DNA of 50,702 bases, from NCBI GenBank assembly GCA_018398765.1, contig JAHBMJ010005331.1, forward strand, positions 1 through 50,702, written 5' to 3'. The DNA is from Chromera velia. Lineage: Eukaryota; Sar; Chromeraceae. The position numbers and the translations under genes were made by a program. The notes under the pieces were generated by a model. That model saw only the letters and a program-made list of their open reading frames with translations. It searched no databases and had not been told where the DNA came from. This document shows, piece by piece, positions 20,358 to 33,064 of this stretch; position 1 is the first letter of the stretch, and each line of letters starts with the position of its first letter.

Positions 20358-23300
20358 AAAGGTAAAAATGAAGATACCAGCGGGGAATCAAGGGTAGGTT
20401 GGTAGATGGGCAGAGGTGCTAATTAGAGTTGTTGAAATTCTTGAAGAGGGAAATGCAAAAATTGTGTAAGTCAGCCTATCGTATACAGACTAACTTCAAA
20501 ATTTATCTCCATAAAAAACGATAAAATTGCTTTCAAAAATCCTAAAACAATAAATTTGAATTTTTGAAGACGTTTTTAGGTGACCAGAAGGTCCTAGTAG
20601 TAACCTATAGGTCAAATTGTACATTTTTTGCATTTGAATCATATCGTCATTTTTTTTTTGTTTTGATTATTATTTTTGATTATTGTTTTTAACATCCTAC
20701 GCCTAGCAGTATGAAATCGTTAGATACAGTAGCATACTAGGTCATGCACTCAACCATTCATTCACTTCGATACTTGCTCGCGGCTCGCCCTCTCAGTCAA
20801 GGACTCCGCGGGCCTAGTCATGGACAGCCATTACATGGTACGTAGAAGAAAAAAGATGTGGTGTCAGTCGAGAACGACCGGCCGCTTTCATGTAATCACT
20901 CATTGAACGCACAACACACGCACGAGACTGCATGCACGCACGCACTCGATCAATCCAGCTCCGGCCACGCAAAGCCCAAGCACAGATCAATCTTCGAATT
21001 AACGAACGATGGCGAGCACATGCATTTCGCCCTCATGCAGGCTTTCGAACGGGTTACTATTTTGAGTAGACAAATCACTAGATTCTTGCGCTGCATATAC
21101 CTTCTATTTTTCCTCTCTTTCTTTCGTTCTCACTTTCCGCCTTGCTTTCTTCCTTCTTGCTTTCTTTGTCTGCTTCTTTCTCTTTCCTTTCTCTCTGTCT
21201 TTTCTGTGCAGCTCTATTGGTTCGGCTTGTCTATCTCTCTCTCCCCCTCTCTCATACCCTCTTCGCGTGTTTCTCGGTTCTCGGTATGTGTGTTTGGTGG
21301 GTGTACAGAAGGGGGACGGCATGCAGTGAGGAGGCGGGAGAGAGTGGAGGAAGGAAGACTTCGGGAGGGGGGAGTGTTTTCTCTCTCACAACCAAGCCGA
21401 CGCAGGTGAGTGGGTGCGCGTTGAAGTAGAAAGGAAGGTCAGGCAGACCTGAATGAAGACTTGCTGCGAGGATCAACGGCACCGCAGACAGACGACGTCA
21501 CTCCGTCACCCCTCAGCAAACAGAGAACAAAAACCATCGATCGGTCAGCCTCCAAACAGGAAGACAGCCCGCCAGATAGAGGCAATAGGGGAATAATGAG
21601 TGAGGAGCCTGGGATGACAGAGGGACCGGAAAGAGAGAAGACAAGAAAGACATGGGAGGGCTACGAAGGAAAAATGAAAGAGCAAGGAAGGAGTGAAGAG
21701 AACTGCTGGATCAAAATTTAAAAACCTCCCCCCTCCTCTCTCTGATATGTTTTCTCATGCATAATGATAAATCAGCCTCCCAAAGGGGACTGACTGATCT
21801 GATTGACCAGAGGAGAATGTCAATTGACCTTTCTTCATTTAAATAAGAGAGGGGGGAGCTGAAACACAGATGATCTCTCTTTCTTGTGTGCCTTTCTGTT
21901 CAACCAAATCAGCTTCCCGTACCGTACTGCATATTATGAACTTGTTGTTATCCCCCCTGATGCACAACCCGCCCTTAATTCCGCCGCTGTACATTCACTC
22001 AGGCAGGCATTTCATTCCTCATTCTCTCATTTACACACACACACACACACGCACTCAGTCCATCGGCAGGCACTCTTCACATTCTGACTACGCCTTCTTT
22101 TCATCCTCTTGGGCTGTTTGCTGTTTCGGACTCGTTGCCTGGGTGGCTTTCATTTCCTCCCAGAAAACACATGATCAGAGGAGGACCAACACCAACGACC
22201 ATCCGTACAACTAACCAACCAACAGCGGTAGACAGCGCAGCAGCACTTGGGGCTCGTGAAGTGTTCTCTTTCGTGTGGGAACGGAAAAGAATCCGTGCGT
22301 GCTCCAGGTTCCATTTCACCACCGTTTGTGCCTCCCCTTTTCCCTCTTTACTCTCGTGGAAATGAAAAAATCAATCAGTCGAGGGAATTAAAGCCAACAC
22401 AGTCACTCACACCCACCCACCCACCCATCGCAGTCACAAGCACAAGCTACTAATTCAGAGTTGATCTCAATTTTCTTTCCTTCAGGTTGCATGGCAGTAC
22501 TGCTTTGGACATCGATCGGCACGAACAGGAGTGAGAGAAGAATGAGACACGAACACACAGACAAACAAAAAGGCACACCAGAATGGAGGAAGGTAATTGG
22601 GACTCTGCACAGACAGTCCCACCACGCCATGCACAGACAGACAGACAGACACTGACTGAAAAAACGAGTCAGGCTAAGAACCAGACGGCCCGACGAAAAA
22701 CGTCGGAAGAAAAGTCTCATGCATGCAGCCAATTAACACGAGACGAAAAGAAAGAAAAAAAAAATGCGTGTACAGAGGAGAGCCGGGAAGAAAAAAATGA
22801 TGAAAACAGATGACCATCAAAAGAACCGTCTCTCCTTTCAATTCCAAAAAAGCAATGGACAGACTCTCGAAACCACATGAAAGAAAAGGGACCAAAAAGG
22901 CCAGAAGAAACAAAGCAAAAGAAATCCCTCGCACCTCCCTCACTCGTGTTGCTCCCTCCACTCTTCATCCATCCTGCCATCTCAATCAAATGTCGTTTCG
23001 ACTCGTCAGTCTGTTTCTCCCCCCCCCTTCGGTCCTTTCCTTTCCTCATCTTGTTCCTTCCTTCCTTCCTTCCTTCCTTCAGCTCCGACTCCTAAGGTTT
23101 GACGCCCGACTCACATTCTCTCTCTTTTCTCCGTGTGGCGGTGTCGTCACGTTCTTCTTCTCTTCAACAAAGGAGGACACGATTCCGACAGCGCAATCAT
23201 CCAACAGGAAAAATGGAATGAACACAGACAGACTGTCAGTGCCATCTCGTCTCCGACACACCGCTAATGAGACACACAAACCGGAGAGCGCTCTCATACC

Positions 23301-24804
23301 ATCAAAGCAACAGAGCCTCTCTCTCCCCCGCTGTGCGTCACGAAGGACGGCCTGACGCTTCCTTCCATCAAACCAACAGAAGCAGAAGCAAACCTCAGAT
23401 CGACACACCCGCAGACCTCAGAAGCATCGAGCCTCTCACAACCATACACGAGTATGCGCGAATGTGTGACGGGGACTTCTCTTTCTCTTTGCTTTCAATC
23501 TTCTGTCAATCAGGAGGGGTGGAACTCTGTGGCTTGTCAATGGACGGTGGGAGGGAGAGAAGAAAGGAAGGAAGTTTGGAAGGAAAAAGTAAAAAAAAAG
23601 AAAAAAAGTCAACAGCGAGGAAGGAGATAGATAATCAAAAGGAAGGAAAGAGCGGGCAATGAAGAAAAGAAACAATTGTATTGGAGCCTCCTTTAAAGTC
23701 AGTAGCGAAGGACGTACATCAATCAGCTATAGGAGGCAGGGGGTTGTGGATCCTTCCTTGTTTCTCTTCTCTTTTTTTTCTTCCTTTTGTTTGATTCACC
23801 CATCTGACCTCGGATTTCCTTGTTCAGTCTCTCGTCACTGTGACGTGGCAGCGCAGGGAGGGTGAAGGAAAAATCAGTTGACAGACAGCATTTTCTGGAG
23901 ATAAAAACGAACTTCCGCCTCTTTCAATCAGAACAACAAAGCAGACGACAAAGTCGAAACTTGAAGTGGTCAGAGGACCGAAGACTAAGTAAACGGAAGG
24001 AACCATTGAAAGAAAAAAAAGAAAAAGGGGGAGCCACGACAAAGAAACCTACAGTAACATTACAGATGGGGGGGTTGCGCCGCGCGAGTACGCGCGCGCC
24101 GTGTGTGTGTGTGTGTGTGTGTGTGTGAGAATGCATGACGGACATACAACTGCATGGAAACAGGAGAGGAACTTGTCGAAAACGGAACAAGAATGCACAC
24201 CCAGACGCAGACACAAACACTCATGGACACAAACAGACGAAGAACGAACAACGACGAAGAGATGAAACGTGGCCCAAGAAAATCCTAAGATGAGGCCGCC
24301 GGCGTGCGCCCACGCACCCACGCAAACGTGCATCCGACATGCATCAAGAAAGAAGAAAAGAGAGAAAGAGAGAGCGACGCATGAGGAGGGGCTCTCTTGC
24401 TGGACGAGTGGCCGACAGACGCCCTGACAACGTGTGGATACAAACAAAAGCGTTCCTTCTTGTCCTTTCTTTGCTTTGATACGAACGGGGTCACGCTGTC
24501 AGTCCCGATTTTTCTTCCCTCGCATCAGACCGACAAGAAAAGACAAAGAAGAAACACTTGTCTTGCCCATTCCCCTTAATTCTCTTCAAATGACACCACC
24601 ATCCAGTCAGTTGACAAACTGCGACCGACAATCAAAGCCAAGATTCATCTACCCATTCATGCAACCCCACCCCCTCAAGAACAAAAAGGCCATGCCATGC
24701 AAACAAAAAGTCATCCATCAGTCACCCCTTACCCCCCCCTTCTCCCCAACCACCTCATTCACCTATTTACCTCTTCCTTCCACCTCTCCCTCTCCACAAC
24801 TCAC
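20358..24804. other. 4.4-kb non-coding, low-complexity region
   Basis: AT-rich DNA up to about 20720 is followed by pyrimidine- and purine-biased tracts. These include CTTT-rich 21110-21200, an AC repeat near 22034, CTTC repeats near 23058-23080, and a TG repeat near 24102-24127. ORFs here are long only because of biased composition. The right end is the 3' flank of the RND permease gene. No gene, RNA or transposon was recognised. Confidence 0.5.
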
Positions 24805-27800
24805 TCACTCATGTTCGTGTTCAGGAGACACAGGCCTCTCTGAGACCTTCACAGGATCGGGTACTGACCCCTCCTGCTGGGCAAACTGGTTTTCGCTCAT
24901 GGCTGCGCTGGTGTTCAACACGCTCGCACTTCGCATGCTCATGTTTCCGTTCCCCCCATTCCCTCCGTCAACGACCTGTCCAGCCGTTCCATGTCTAGGG
25001 TCCACTCTCCCTTCCCCTTCCTCTCCTTTTGCAGATTTGCACGGCGCTGCAAGAGCTGCACAGTCTCGCAATCGTGCCTTGACCTCAGCCCGTCTCCTCG
25101 CCCTTCGCCTATGCGAGAAGGGTCCAACGAGGAAGAGAAGACAGGGCAGAACAACAAGCGAATGGAAACCCGAAGAGAGGGCTGTGAGGAAAAGAATCTT
25201 GGAACCTAGATTAGGCAGCACTCTGTCGGTGTACAGAGGAGAAAGGAAGAAAGCAATCACGAGAATCGCAGCGACAAGAAAGAGAATTTGAGGCCCTGAG
25301 AGGACCAGAGACACCACAGATCGTTGCTGTCTTGTTTCCCCTCCCGCATCTGCGTAAGCAGACACCACTTTCGTCACCGCTGCGCATGCAAGTGCAGGGC
25401 AGACCATCACCCACAGAACGGAGGTCTCATTCACGCGGGTGTCCCACAACGCCATCAACCCCAGGACAGAAACGACCACAGAGCAGGCACCCAAAGAAGC
25501 AAAAAAGGCCAAAAAGGGGTCAAGAAAGAGGGAGACAATCACGAAATACACTGCTAGCGCAATGAACAACTGGAACCAAAGACTCTCCAGCATCACTGGG
25601 AGACTCTGGTAGAAAGCCCAAAATGTTGATGTCAGTCTCATTGAACCCAACGCAGGCTGCAAGTCACTCAGCTGTTCGTGTCGTGTTCCCAGATCCCCCC
25701 CTCTCACTGCAGGTGCAGGCTCTGGCCACAATTCTACCTCTGCGAGGGCAAATGGATCGTTGGATGCGATTTCAAGACTGACGAGTTTTGTAAATTCAGG
25801 ATCTGCAAACCACACGTCAGATCTGTCTTCGGATAGTGTGACTGTTGTCGTTCCCTGTTCTCCCTCCCCGCAGTCCACCTTCTTGACCCACTCTTTGTCC
25901 TTCGCGTTCAAACCCCTCACGTGTACGGTCGTGGTCTCACCACAAATCAGTGTGAGACTGTACACGCGGACAGGGATCGTTTGATTCTCTGTCGAGAAGT
26001 CCAGGACGAGCACACCGGCCTGCGCGGCCGTCTCGTTGGTGGACTGCAACGCCCCTCCCTCTCCTCCGTGTGCCCCCCGCGACTCGATGACCATACTGTT
26101 GTTCACAGGCCGGCTGGGGCCCCCTTTACAGGGCCCATTGGAGGAGCCGGGGTCCGTGGGCCCCCATGACAGGCATTGCCTATCTCCCCAGTTGCGTGTG
26201 GTGGATGCTGCTGTTGTGTTTCTGATCATTGCGTCTGCCTCCTCACCCCTGTCAAACACACTGCCCCCCGAGCTGGACAGGCGACGCCCCTCCCCGACAG
26301 CTGCCGGACGAAGATAGGCAGAGGCCGAGACAACGACCTCATTCAAATTGATGCACCCACTGCTGTAGGGGTTCTCTGCAGGCATGCCATACCGCATGGA
26401 GCCAGGGTCGTAGATGCACCCCTCCAGCTGCCCCGTCACGTTGTTCCCATCGAAGTACCGACGGAAATCGACACGCCCAGTCCCGGGAGCACGGGTCACG
26501 ATGATGGAACGGAAGGTCCTCAGACCCCGCACTGCATGTGCAAACGAGAGAGGAAAAGACACAGACAGAGAAGCAGAAGCAAGGGATAAGTACAGACAAA
26601 AAGAAGAAAGTCAGCAGCCCTTCTTGGTCAAAAGGCGGAGTGGCGCCGGTGGGACACGCAGAGACACTCAACACCTTTAAAATCTTTTGTACTCAACACC
26701 TTTAAAATCTTTTGTCTACACCAGTCAAGATCATGATAGGAGATGCAAGAAAATCGGAATGAAATCCCTCTTTTTTCTTCCAGCTCGAGCAGAGGACTGT
26801 TTCGACTACCCCATCTCCCCAAAAACGTGCAAGACAAAAAGGGACGTGCCAAGTCGGCACATCAAAATAATGAATCCTTTTCATCGACTGACTGTTCTCC
26901 TGGTCCTCCCAGAGGAAATCGTTGATGAAAAGAGGGCCTGCATACACGACGTCCGTCTGAGCGAGCAGCTCGCTAGCCCAGAAAGTGATGTTGTCTCCCC
27001 GCAGCCACTCGCGGAGTGATTGCTCAAAGTGCTCCCTCTCTGGGGTCATTGACACAGAAAGCGCAGCGGGGGTGGGCGGGTGGATGTGGTCGTAGGGTTT
27101 GGGTGTGACACCTCCAACCACACCACCCCACATGCTCTCTTCAGTTTCGGTTTCTTCTTTACTTTTCTCTGCCTCCCATTCCGTCCAACACTGGCTGTCA
27201 CACAAAACCCTCACATCGTTCTCTGACGTCTCCTGTGCCACTGACGGCACCCTGTGAGCAGAGGAAGAGGACTTCAGGGATCGCCTCCTCGTCCTGAGCC
27301 TCGGTGCAGGCGGAGACGCGAGCTGGCGGCGCTCTGCAACAGGTGGTTCAGATGCGATGACAGTTGAGGGGGTAGTCGTGGAGGCTTCAGATGAGGGGGT
27401 GGTGGTGCTGGGAGCAGGGGTGGTGGTGGTGGTGGTATCTGAGAGTGTGGTGGTGGTGGTTGAGGATTCGGCGGTGGTGGGGGTGGATGGTTCGGGTCCG
27501 GGTGTGGTAGAGACGTCGGGTTCATTCCAGTCCCAATCAAAATCGTCAAACCCTACTCCCCCCCCTGAGCCTGAGGAGACGGAACCAGAGTCCCCTCCCC
27601 CCCCACTCCCACTGCTCCCCCCCGACTCCCCGAAGAAATCTCCGAAGAGAAGGGAACTCCAGTAGTCGTTTGCAGGAGTGGAAGAGGAATCGGTGGAAGG
27701 AGACGGAGAAGAACCAAAATCAGATCCAAAATTATCGAAAGGATCGGGGGTCGTGTTGCTGTCTCCTTCTGCCTCACGTCTCTGTCTCTCCTCCTCCTCT

Positions 27801-30800
27801 TTTCTCATTCTCTCTAAAATCGGCGCCTGTGCTTGCTGGAAGAGCATGAATCTGTAAAACCCAGACTCAACCAACGAAATGTCTTTAGAGGAATTCAACC
27901 GTTGGAAGGTCTCATTGTGCAATTGCTGAATTGCAGGGTCCTCCCACGCGAGGCCTTCCTCGGCGAATACGGTCAAGACATCGTCGGTTTCTGTGAAGTA
28001 TTGGTCTTTGTGGGTGAAAAAATTACGGAGATGGCTCCCTGTGTCCGCGATGTCTGCAATGCTTCGAAGCCAGAAACGAGATCGACAGAGCAAACCGATT
28101 AATGCAAACGTCAACACAGCGGCGTAAGCAAGGGAGGCAAAAGAAAGGCCCAACGGGTGGAAAAGGCCCCGAGCCATGAGGTTACGGAGCCACACCACTC
28201 GGAGGCCCTGTTGCGGGGTTCCACCGGCGTCCGTGCAGACCCTTCTCAGAGGGGGGGGTAGGGGGTCTCTCTTTGAAGAGAGGCTGTGTTTGCCGTTTGT
28301 GTAGGAAGCCTGACTGCTGACGGTCGAGTCTAGACGCGAAGTGATGGGACCGACAGCGGGTGAGGATGCTTGGGGAGAGGGAACGTCTGCAATGTGATGG
28401 ATGGACCCCCCTGCCTGATGGGCAGCCTGCATGGAGGATCGGGAAGCTGCCGCTGCGGGGATGACTGCAGCTTCTGCAGATGCGCATGCGGAGGGTTTAT
28501 CCCCCATAATGTCTCCCTCCAGACCTTCCCCCACCTCCCGACTACAACTCTCAAGATCTCTGTGCTCATCTGCCAACATGGGCATGGGGCCCTGGCTGTC
28601 GGGTCTGACGGCCTCCTCGAAGGTGGTGGCCCTCAGAGACCCCACACTTGTGGCTGCGTGCGTCAGTTTGGGACGGTGCACTTCCCCCTCCCCCTCTTCT
28701 TCATCTAACAACTCAGCCAAAGGGTTGGGAACAGGACGCGGGGGACAGCAGCCGCTGGAAGAGAAACGGGACCATCGGGCGGGGTGACGGAGCATGTCCG
28801 CCTGGAGGGCCAGACCTGCAGCCTCTCCCGTGGACACGTCCGACATCGTCAAACTCGGAACGCACCTCTCTTCATCCGACGCGTTGTCGACACGACGGGA
28901 GGGGGAGGCTGTCGAATCTCGGATGTCGGGGCGGGAAGGCAAATGTTGCTGTGTATGCATCTTTTCAAGAGGATGCTGCGGTGCTTCCCCCTCTCCATCT
29001 GCCTTCACAGCCTTTACAACCGGCGATTGAAGAGGAGGCCTTTGAGGCTGGGGATCGGGGTCGACTCTCTTTTCCTTCTCCAGCTGAGGGGGTTCAACGG
29101 AGGGGGAAGCTGCGCTGTCCCCCCTCCCTTGGTCAGACAGACTCTTGGCTGCCTCAAAGCGTGCCTCCAAGCCGAGGCAGGCAGGGACGAAGGTGAGCAG
29201 GAGAAGGGTCAGCTGCAACGAAAAAAGGAAGGGCCGTCAACAAAAGGAAGAAAGGTGCAAAATACGATCAAAAGTCTCAAGTCTAGAAGACACAAGGATA
29301 GGTGAGTGAGACGCGGAGAAATGGAGCGTCAATGAGTGAAAGCAAATTCCAGCGACGCAGCCGGGAAAATGAGTGAGAGGACCCACTCAGGAAAAAAAAA
29401 ACATTCATCATGAGAATACCTTTCTCAAAACAACGTTCACAAGGTTGGACAAAGAAAGAAAGAAAGCGCGTGCACAGAAGTTCAGCAGACAGGGAGTACA
29501 GGAAGTGAAGAAAGACTGATCATGCAAGGTCAACGAAGAGCTTATCACACAGATCCAAACCACTCAGGAAAAAGCGCACCGACTGACTGACTGACTGACC
29601 AATGCAAGACTGGTAAGGACGTAGCAACAGAAAATACGAAGAGCCTCATATGGGGACCCGCGCAATACGGAGAGGGGCGCGGAAGGGGATCCGAGTCCCA
29701 AGAGGAAAAGGGCAGCCACAGAGAGAATCGTCACGGTGACGGTAACTCCCGTATCTGCCGCAGCACGGCGAGTGCGTGCCTCTGCCACCAATGACGCTCC
29801 CGACCTGCCAGTAAAATCAGGAAGGCAGCAAAGTGTGGACAAAAATCCCCGCCTGTCTGTTTCAGGTTCCCCCTCCTGTCCCCTGCTTGCACCCCCACTG
29901 ACTGCAGAGCAGCATGGGGGTTCTCCAATGTGCTGGCTGACAAAATAGGTGGAGAAGAAGTCGAATACCAGGGACAGCCCCACAGGAATGATCACAACAG
30001 GGAGCCCCTCCACAGTGACAACACTCCCCACTCCAACCAACAGGGGCCCCGTGGCAGCCCACGCCAACACCACAGCAAGAGCTGAAATGCCGACCGAGCG
30101 AACCCTGCGAGAAGAAAAAAGTCAAACACACAAGGTGCAACGCGAGAAGAAAAGAAAGCGAGCAAGCGCACTTTCGAAAAAGAAATCATTTCGGAATCCA
30201 CCTTTATGCAGCCCGCCCTTTTGTAGTCAACAGGAAGAGCTACCAAAGAAAGAGCAGAAACGCCTCCCCCAAAATCTCACATCCAACCACATCGTCTGTC
30301 TGCGACACTATTTGCGTGTTTTGTCACAACAGGTCGCTTCACTGACTCACTGCAGGCCGACTGACTCCCTGACTTCGTGACTACTGACTTCGATGTGAGG
30401 TGCCCCACTCTCCATTTTCTTCTGAAGACTGCACTCCAGGAAATGTGCAGAGCCACAAGCAGCAGAGCCACCACGACTCCAATGGAAATCCGCAGACTCC
30501 ACATCAGCGCGGGGTCCCTCCTCAGGTCTGTCTCCTTCTGAATGGACATAAACGACACGTAGTCGATCTGCAAGCGAAAAGAAAAGAAAATAGAAAAACC
30601 ATGTTTATTCGCCCGCAAATGTTGACGTTCTTCGTCTTCTTATGATGCATACATCGTCTTCTTATGTTCTTCGTCACACTTATGCAGATGCATACATTTC
30701 TCTGTTCTCCTTCAGACAGGGTTTGTCTTTGCCCGTTGCTTTCCGTCATGCGTCCTGTCATCCCTGTGTGTGTGCAACTAGCCTACCCCCAACCCTCCCC

Positions 30801-31233
30801 CAGCGCACTGACCTCCATCGAGCCAGACTCTGCTTCTGCCTCCTGCTTCAGTTTGTCCGCTGCCCTAATGAAGGCAAGCTCCCAGGCATCGCACGCCTTC
30901 ATCAACACGTGCCGTCTCCAGATCAGGCCCAGAGGAGCCCTGCCGTCAGTCACGTTGGCCTCCATCTCGCTCCACACGTGCGTGTGCACCTTCTTCATCT
31001 GCGCGTCGTCCAACACGTACATGAACGTCAGGCCGTCGGAGCCCTGGAGGTTCTTACCCGCAGGCACGCAGTTGTCCTTGGGGCGATCCCACAAGACGGG
31101 ATCTCTGCAGGCAGGCAGGCAAAATCATAAAGAAGCAAGTGTAAGTGAGAAAGAACATTCGAAGCGGGAGTGTACTACGAAAAAATGCAAAGCGCACGCA
31201 CGCACGCACGCACGCGAACACGCACACGCACAC

Positions 31234-31272
<39 letters not shown>

Positions 31273-31327
31273 CACACACACACACACACGCACACACACA
31301 CACACACACGCACACGCACACGCACAC

Positions 31328-31359
<32 letters not shown>

Positions 31360-32379
31360 TGTATTGCCAATTAAGACGACGAGACAGTCCTCTTGGTGCA
31401 GAAAGCAGGAGGGGTCCCTGGAGTGCGAACAGAGTTTACGTGCCAACTGAGAGACAGAATGGCTTCCTGTCCTTTCCTTTTTACCGACGGATGAACACGT
31501 AGAAACAAGCACGGAGACCAACCTGACAAGGATTTCGATGTTCGTCCATGCCTTCGGTCCGAAGTCTCCCTCAGGGAACTGATCATGGTACTGAAACTTC
31601 ACTGCCTTCCCAGAACACCCAGACCCAAACCTCCCTCCAAAGTCCCTGTCGTGCCAAAAGGAATTGAAGGCCTGGTAGAAACAAGACCCATCGTTCGCTG
31701 CCGCGCAGAGATCTTTGAAGTTGAACGTTGCCACTGCACGCCCCTCCGCGGCACTCCACTCAGGCAATGCCGCCTTGGACTTATTGAAACTCTGATCCCT
31801 CCACCCAGGCAGCAAATCTGAGTGTGGGTCTACAGGGATCGTGACGTTGATCTCCATGATCTCCTTGTGGAACGATCGCATCCTCTCAATCTGCATGCTA
31901 CCTGTGTCGTTGGACAACAGATTCCACTTCTCCTCATCCAAAGACCTCACAAGCGCAACATTCGGTCTCCGGTTCTCACCGAAGAGCATTCGGTACTGCT
32001 CTAGATCCCTCACAGCTGTGCTGTCGGGATTCGTCCAGTGTGCCATAAAGTCGGCCACCGTCTCTGAACTGGAATCGAGGTGGGTCTTGTAGGCTGTCAC
32101 CATCACGACCCACGCAATGACGATGCCCAGAACAGGCACAAGTAAGGACTGCAAGAAAGACAGGGATGAAGCAGCAGAAGTGAACAGATACAGGAGTGCA
32201 CCAACTAGCACGGGACAGGACATGCTCATGGGATTGTGGACGAGACGGACTGTACTGCAACTCACCAGTAGAGGCCATCTGAAGGCTATTGAAGCGACTG
32301 AAGCCCACGCACTCTTCAACCAGGCCCTCGGATACCATGAGGGACTGGTTTTGGAGTTCACAGGACGTGCTGGCTTCAT
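24805..32379 (-). CDS. Patched-like RND permease with sterol-sensing domain (7 exons, 1920 residues)
   Basis: Exons 32379-32266, 32148-31523, 31104-30813, 30567-30389, 30104-29600, 29212-26893 and 26531-24805 join in frame to 1920 codons plus TGA. The start is the first ATG after an in-frame TAG upstream. The predicted membrane topology is the 1+5+1+5 pattern of Patched/NPC1/Dispatched proteins: TM1 (about 39-62), an extracellular domain with [19 protein letters not shown]2-6 forming the sterol-sensing domain (369-590, ending [25 protein letters not shown] across a splice), a 330-residue disordered cytoplasmic loop, TM7 (925-950), a second ectodomain with a Thr/Ser-rich stretch (1139-1190), and TM8-12 (1662-1816) with the family signature [17 protein letters not shown]. 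Residues about 1518-1616 resemble an F5/8C (discoidin) fold, ending ALAEVELW. Relatives move sterols or lipids by cation-driven transport; the substrate here is unknown. Confidence 0.85.
31105..31522 (-). other. permease intron 2 filled by an (AC)n microsatellite
   Basis: About 160 bases (31196-31358) are nearly pure AC repeat with scattered CGCACG interruptions. The repeat sits in the middle of a 418-bp intron of the RND permease gene. On the minus strand it reads as GT repeat, offering many cryptic donor dinucleotides. Confidence 0.85.
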
Positions 32380-33064
32380 GATCGTTGAGAAGTGATCAAC
32401 TTCGTACTCCGGGACGCTATACGCCTTGCTCCGCTTGGATCTTCGCTAAATCAGTCCATTTCGGGTCACTTCAGCGGTTTCCCTCGACAAAACAAACCAG
32501 ACAAAGCAAACAGACAGAAACCGTAACAGAGAGTCCAGCGAAACAGTGTGTGTGATCTGAAGAGCAGGAGATTGCGTAGAAGGAATCACTTGGGGCTGGG
32601 CTGGGTCAAGACTTTCAGGACTTTGCAAACACGAGGTCTGCTGATTGCAAAAAAGTGCCACTGAAATCTGAGACTCCGTGCGAGCAACACATGTGGCCCC
32701 GGAAAGCACGACAGGTCCCGGAAAGCGCAAAAGCTATGGAATGGCACGCGGGTGCAGTTACGGTTACACCGCACTGCTGCTGATTCGGGACCGACTCCTT
32801 TAATCGTTTATACCGTGAAAAATAATCGGATACCTCGCAAACGAATGTACTTGGCTCCTTTTTATAGGGCTCTTCGTCTTGCTTCCTTGATCCACTTCAG
32901 CATGGGCCTTTTCGCATATACGTGAGAAAGTAGCAAGCTCATAGGATCTGCTACTTTCATTCCCCTTTCGAAGTTTTGTCATCTGAACAACTGTTGCAGA
33001 CCGTTGCACTGAAGCAACAGTGTCATATCTTTTCCTTCATTCTTTCTGGAACTTTCAGACCAGG
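32380..33064. promoter_or_regulatory. shared divergent promoter region
   Basis: This 685-bp gap lies between the start codons of the RND permease (minus) and the secreted protein gene (plus). No in-frame extension of either protein is open across it. No recognisable promoter box was seen. Confidence 0.45.

Noticed and set aside
28182-29305. Long plus-strand ORFs around 28.4-29.3 kb
   Set aside because: They are antisense to the disordered cytoplasmic loop of the permease and have no recognisable motif.
31125-31502. Val-Cys and Thr-His repeat ORFs
   Set aside because: They are translations of the (AC)n microsatellite within a permease intron.
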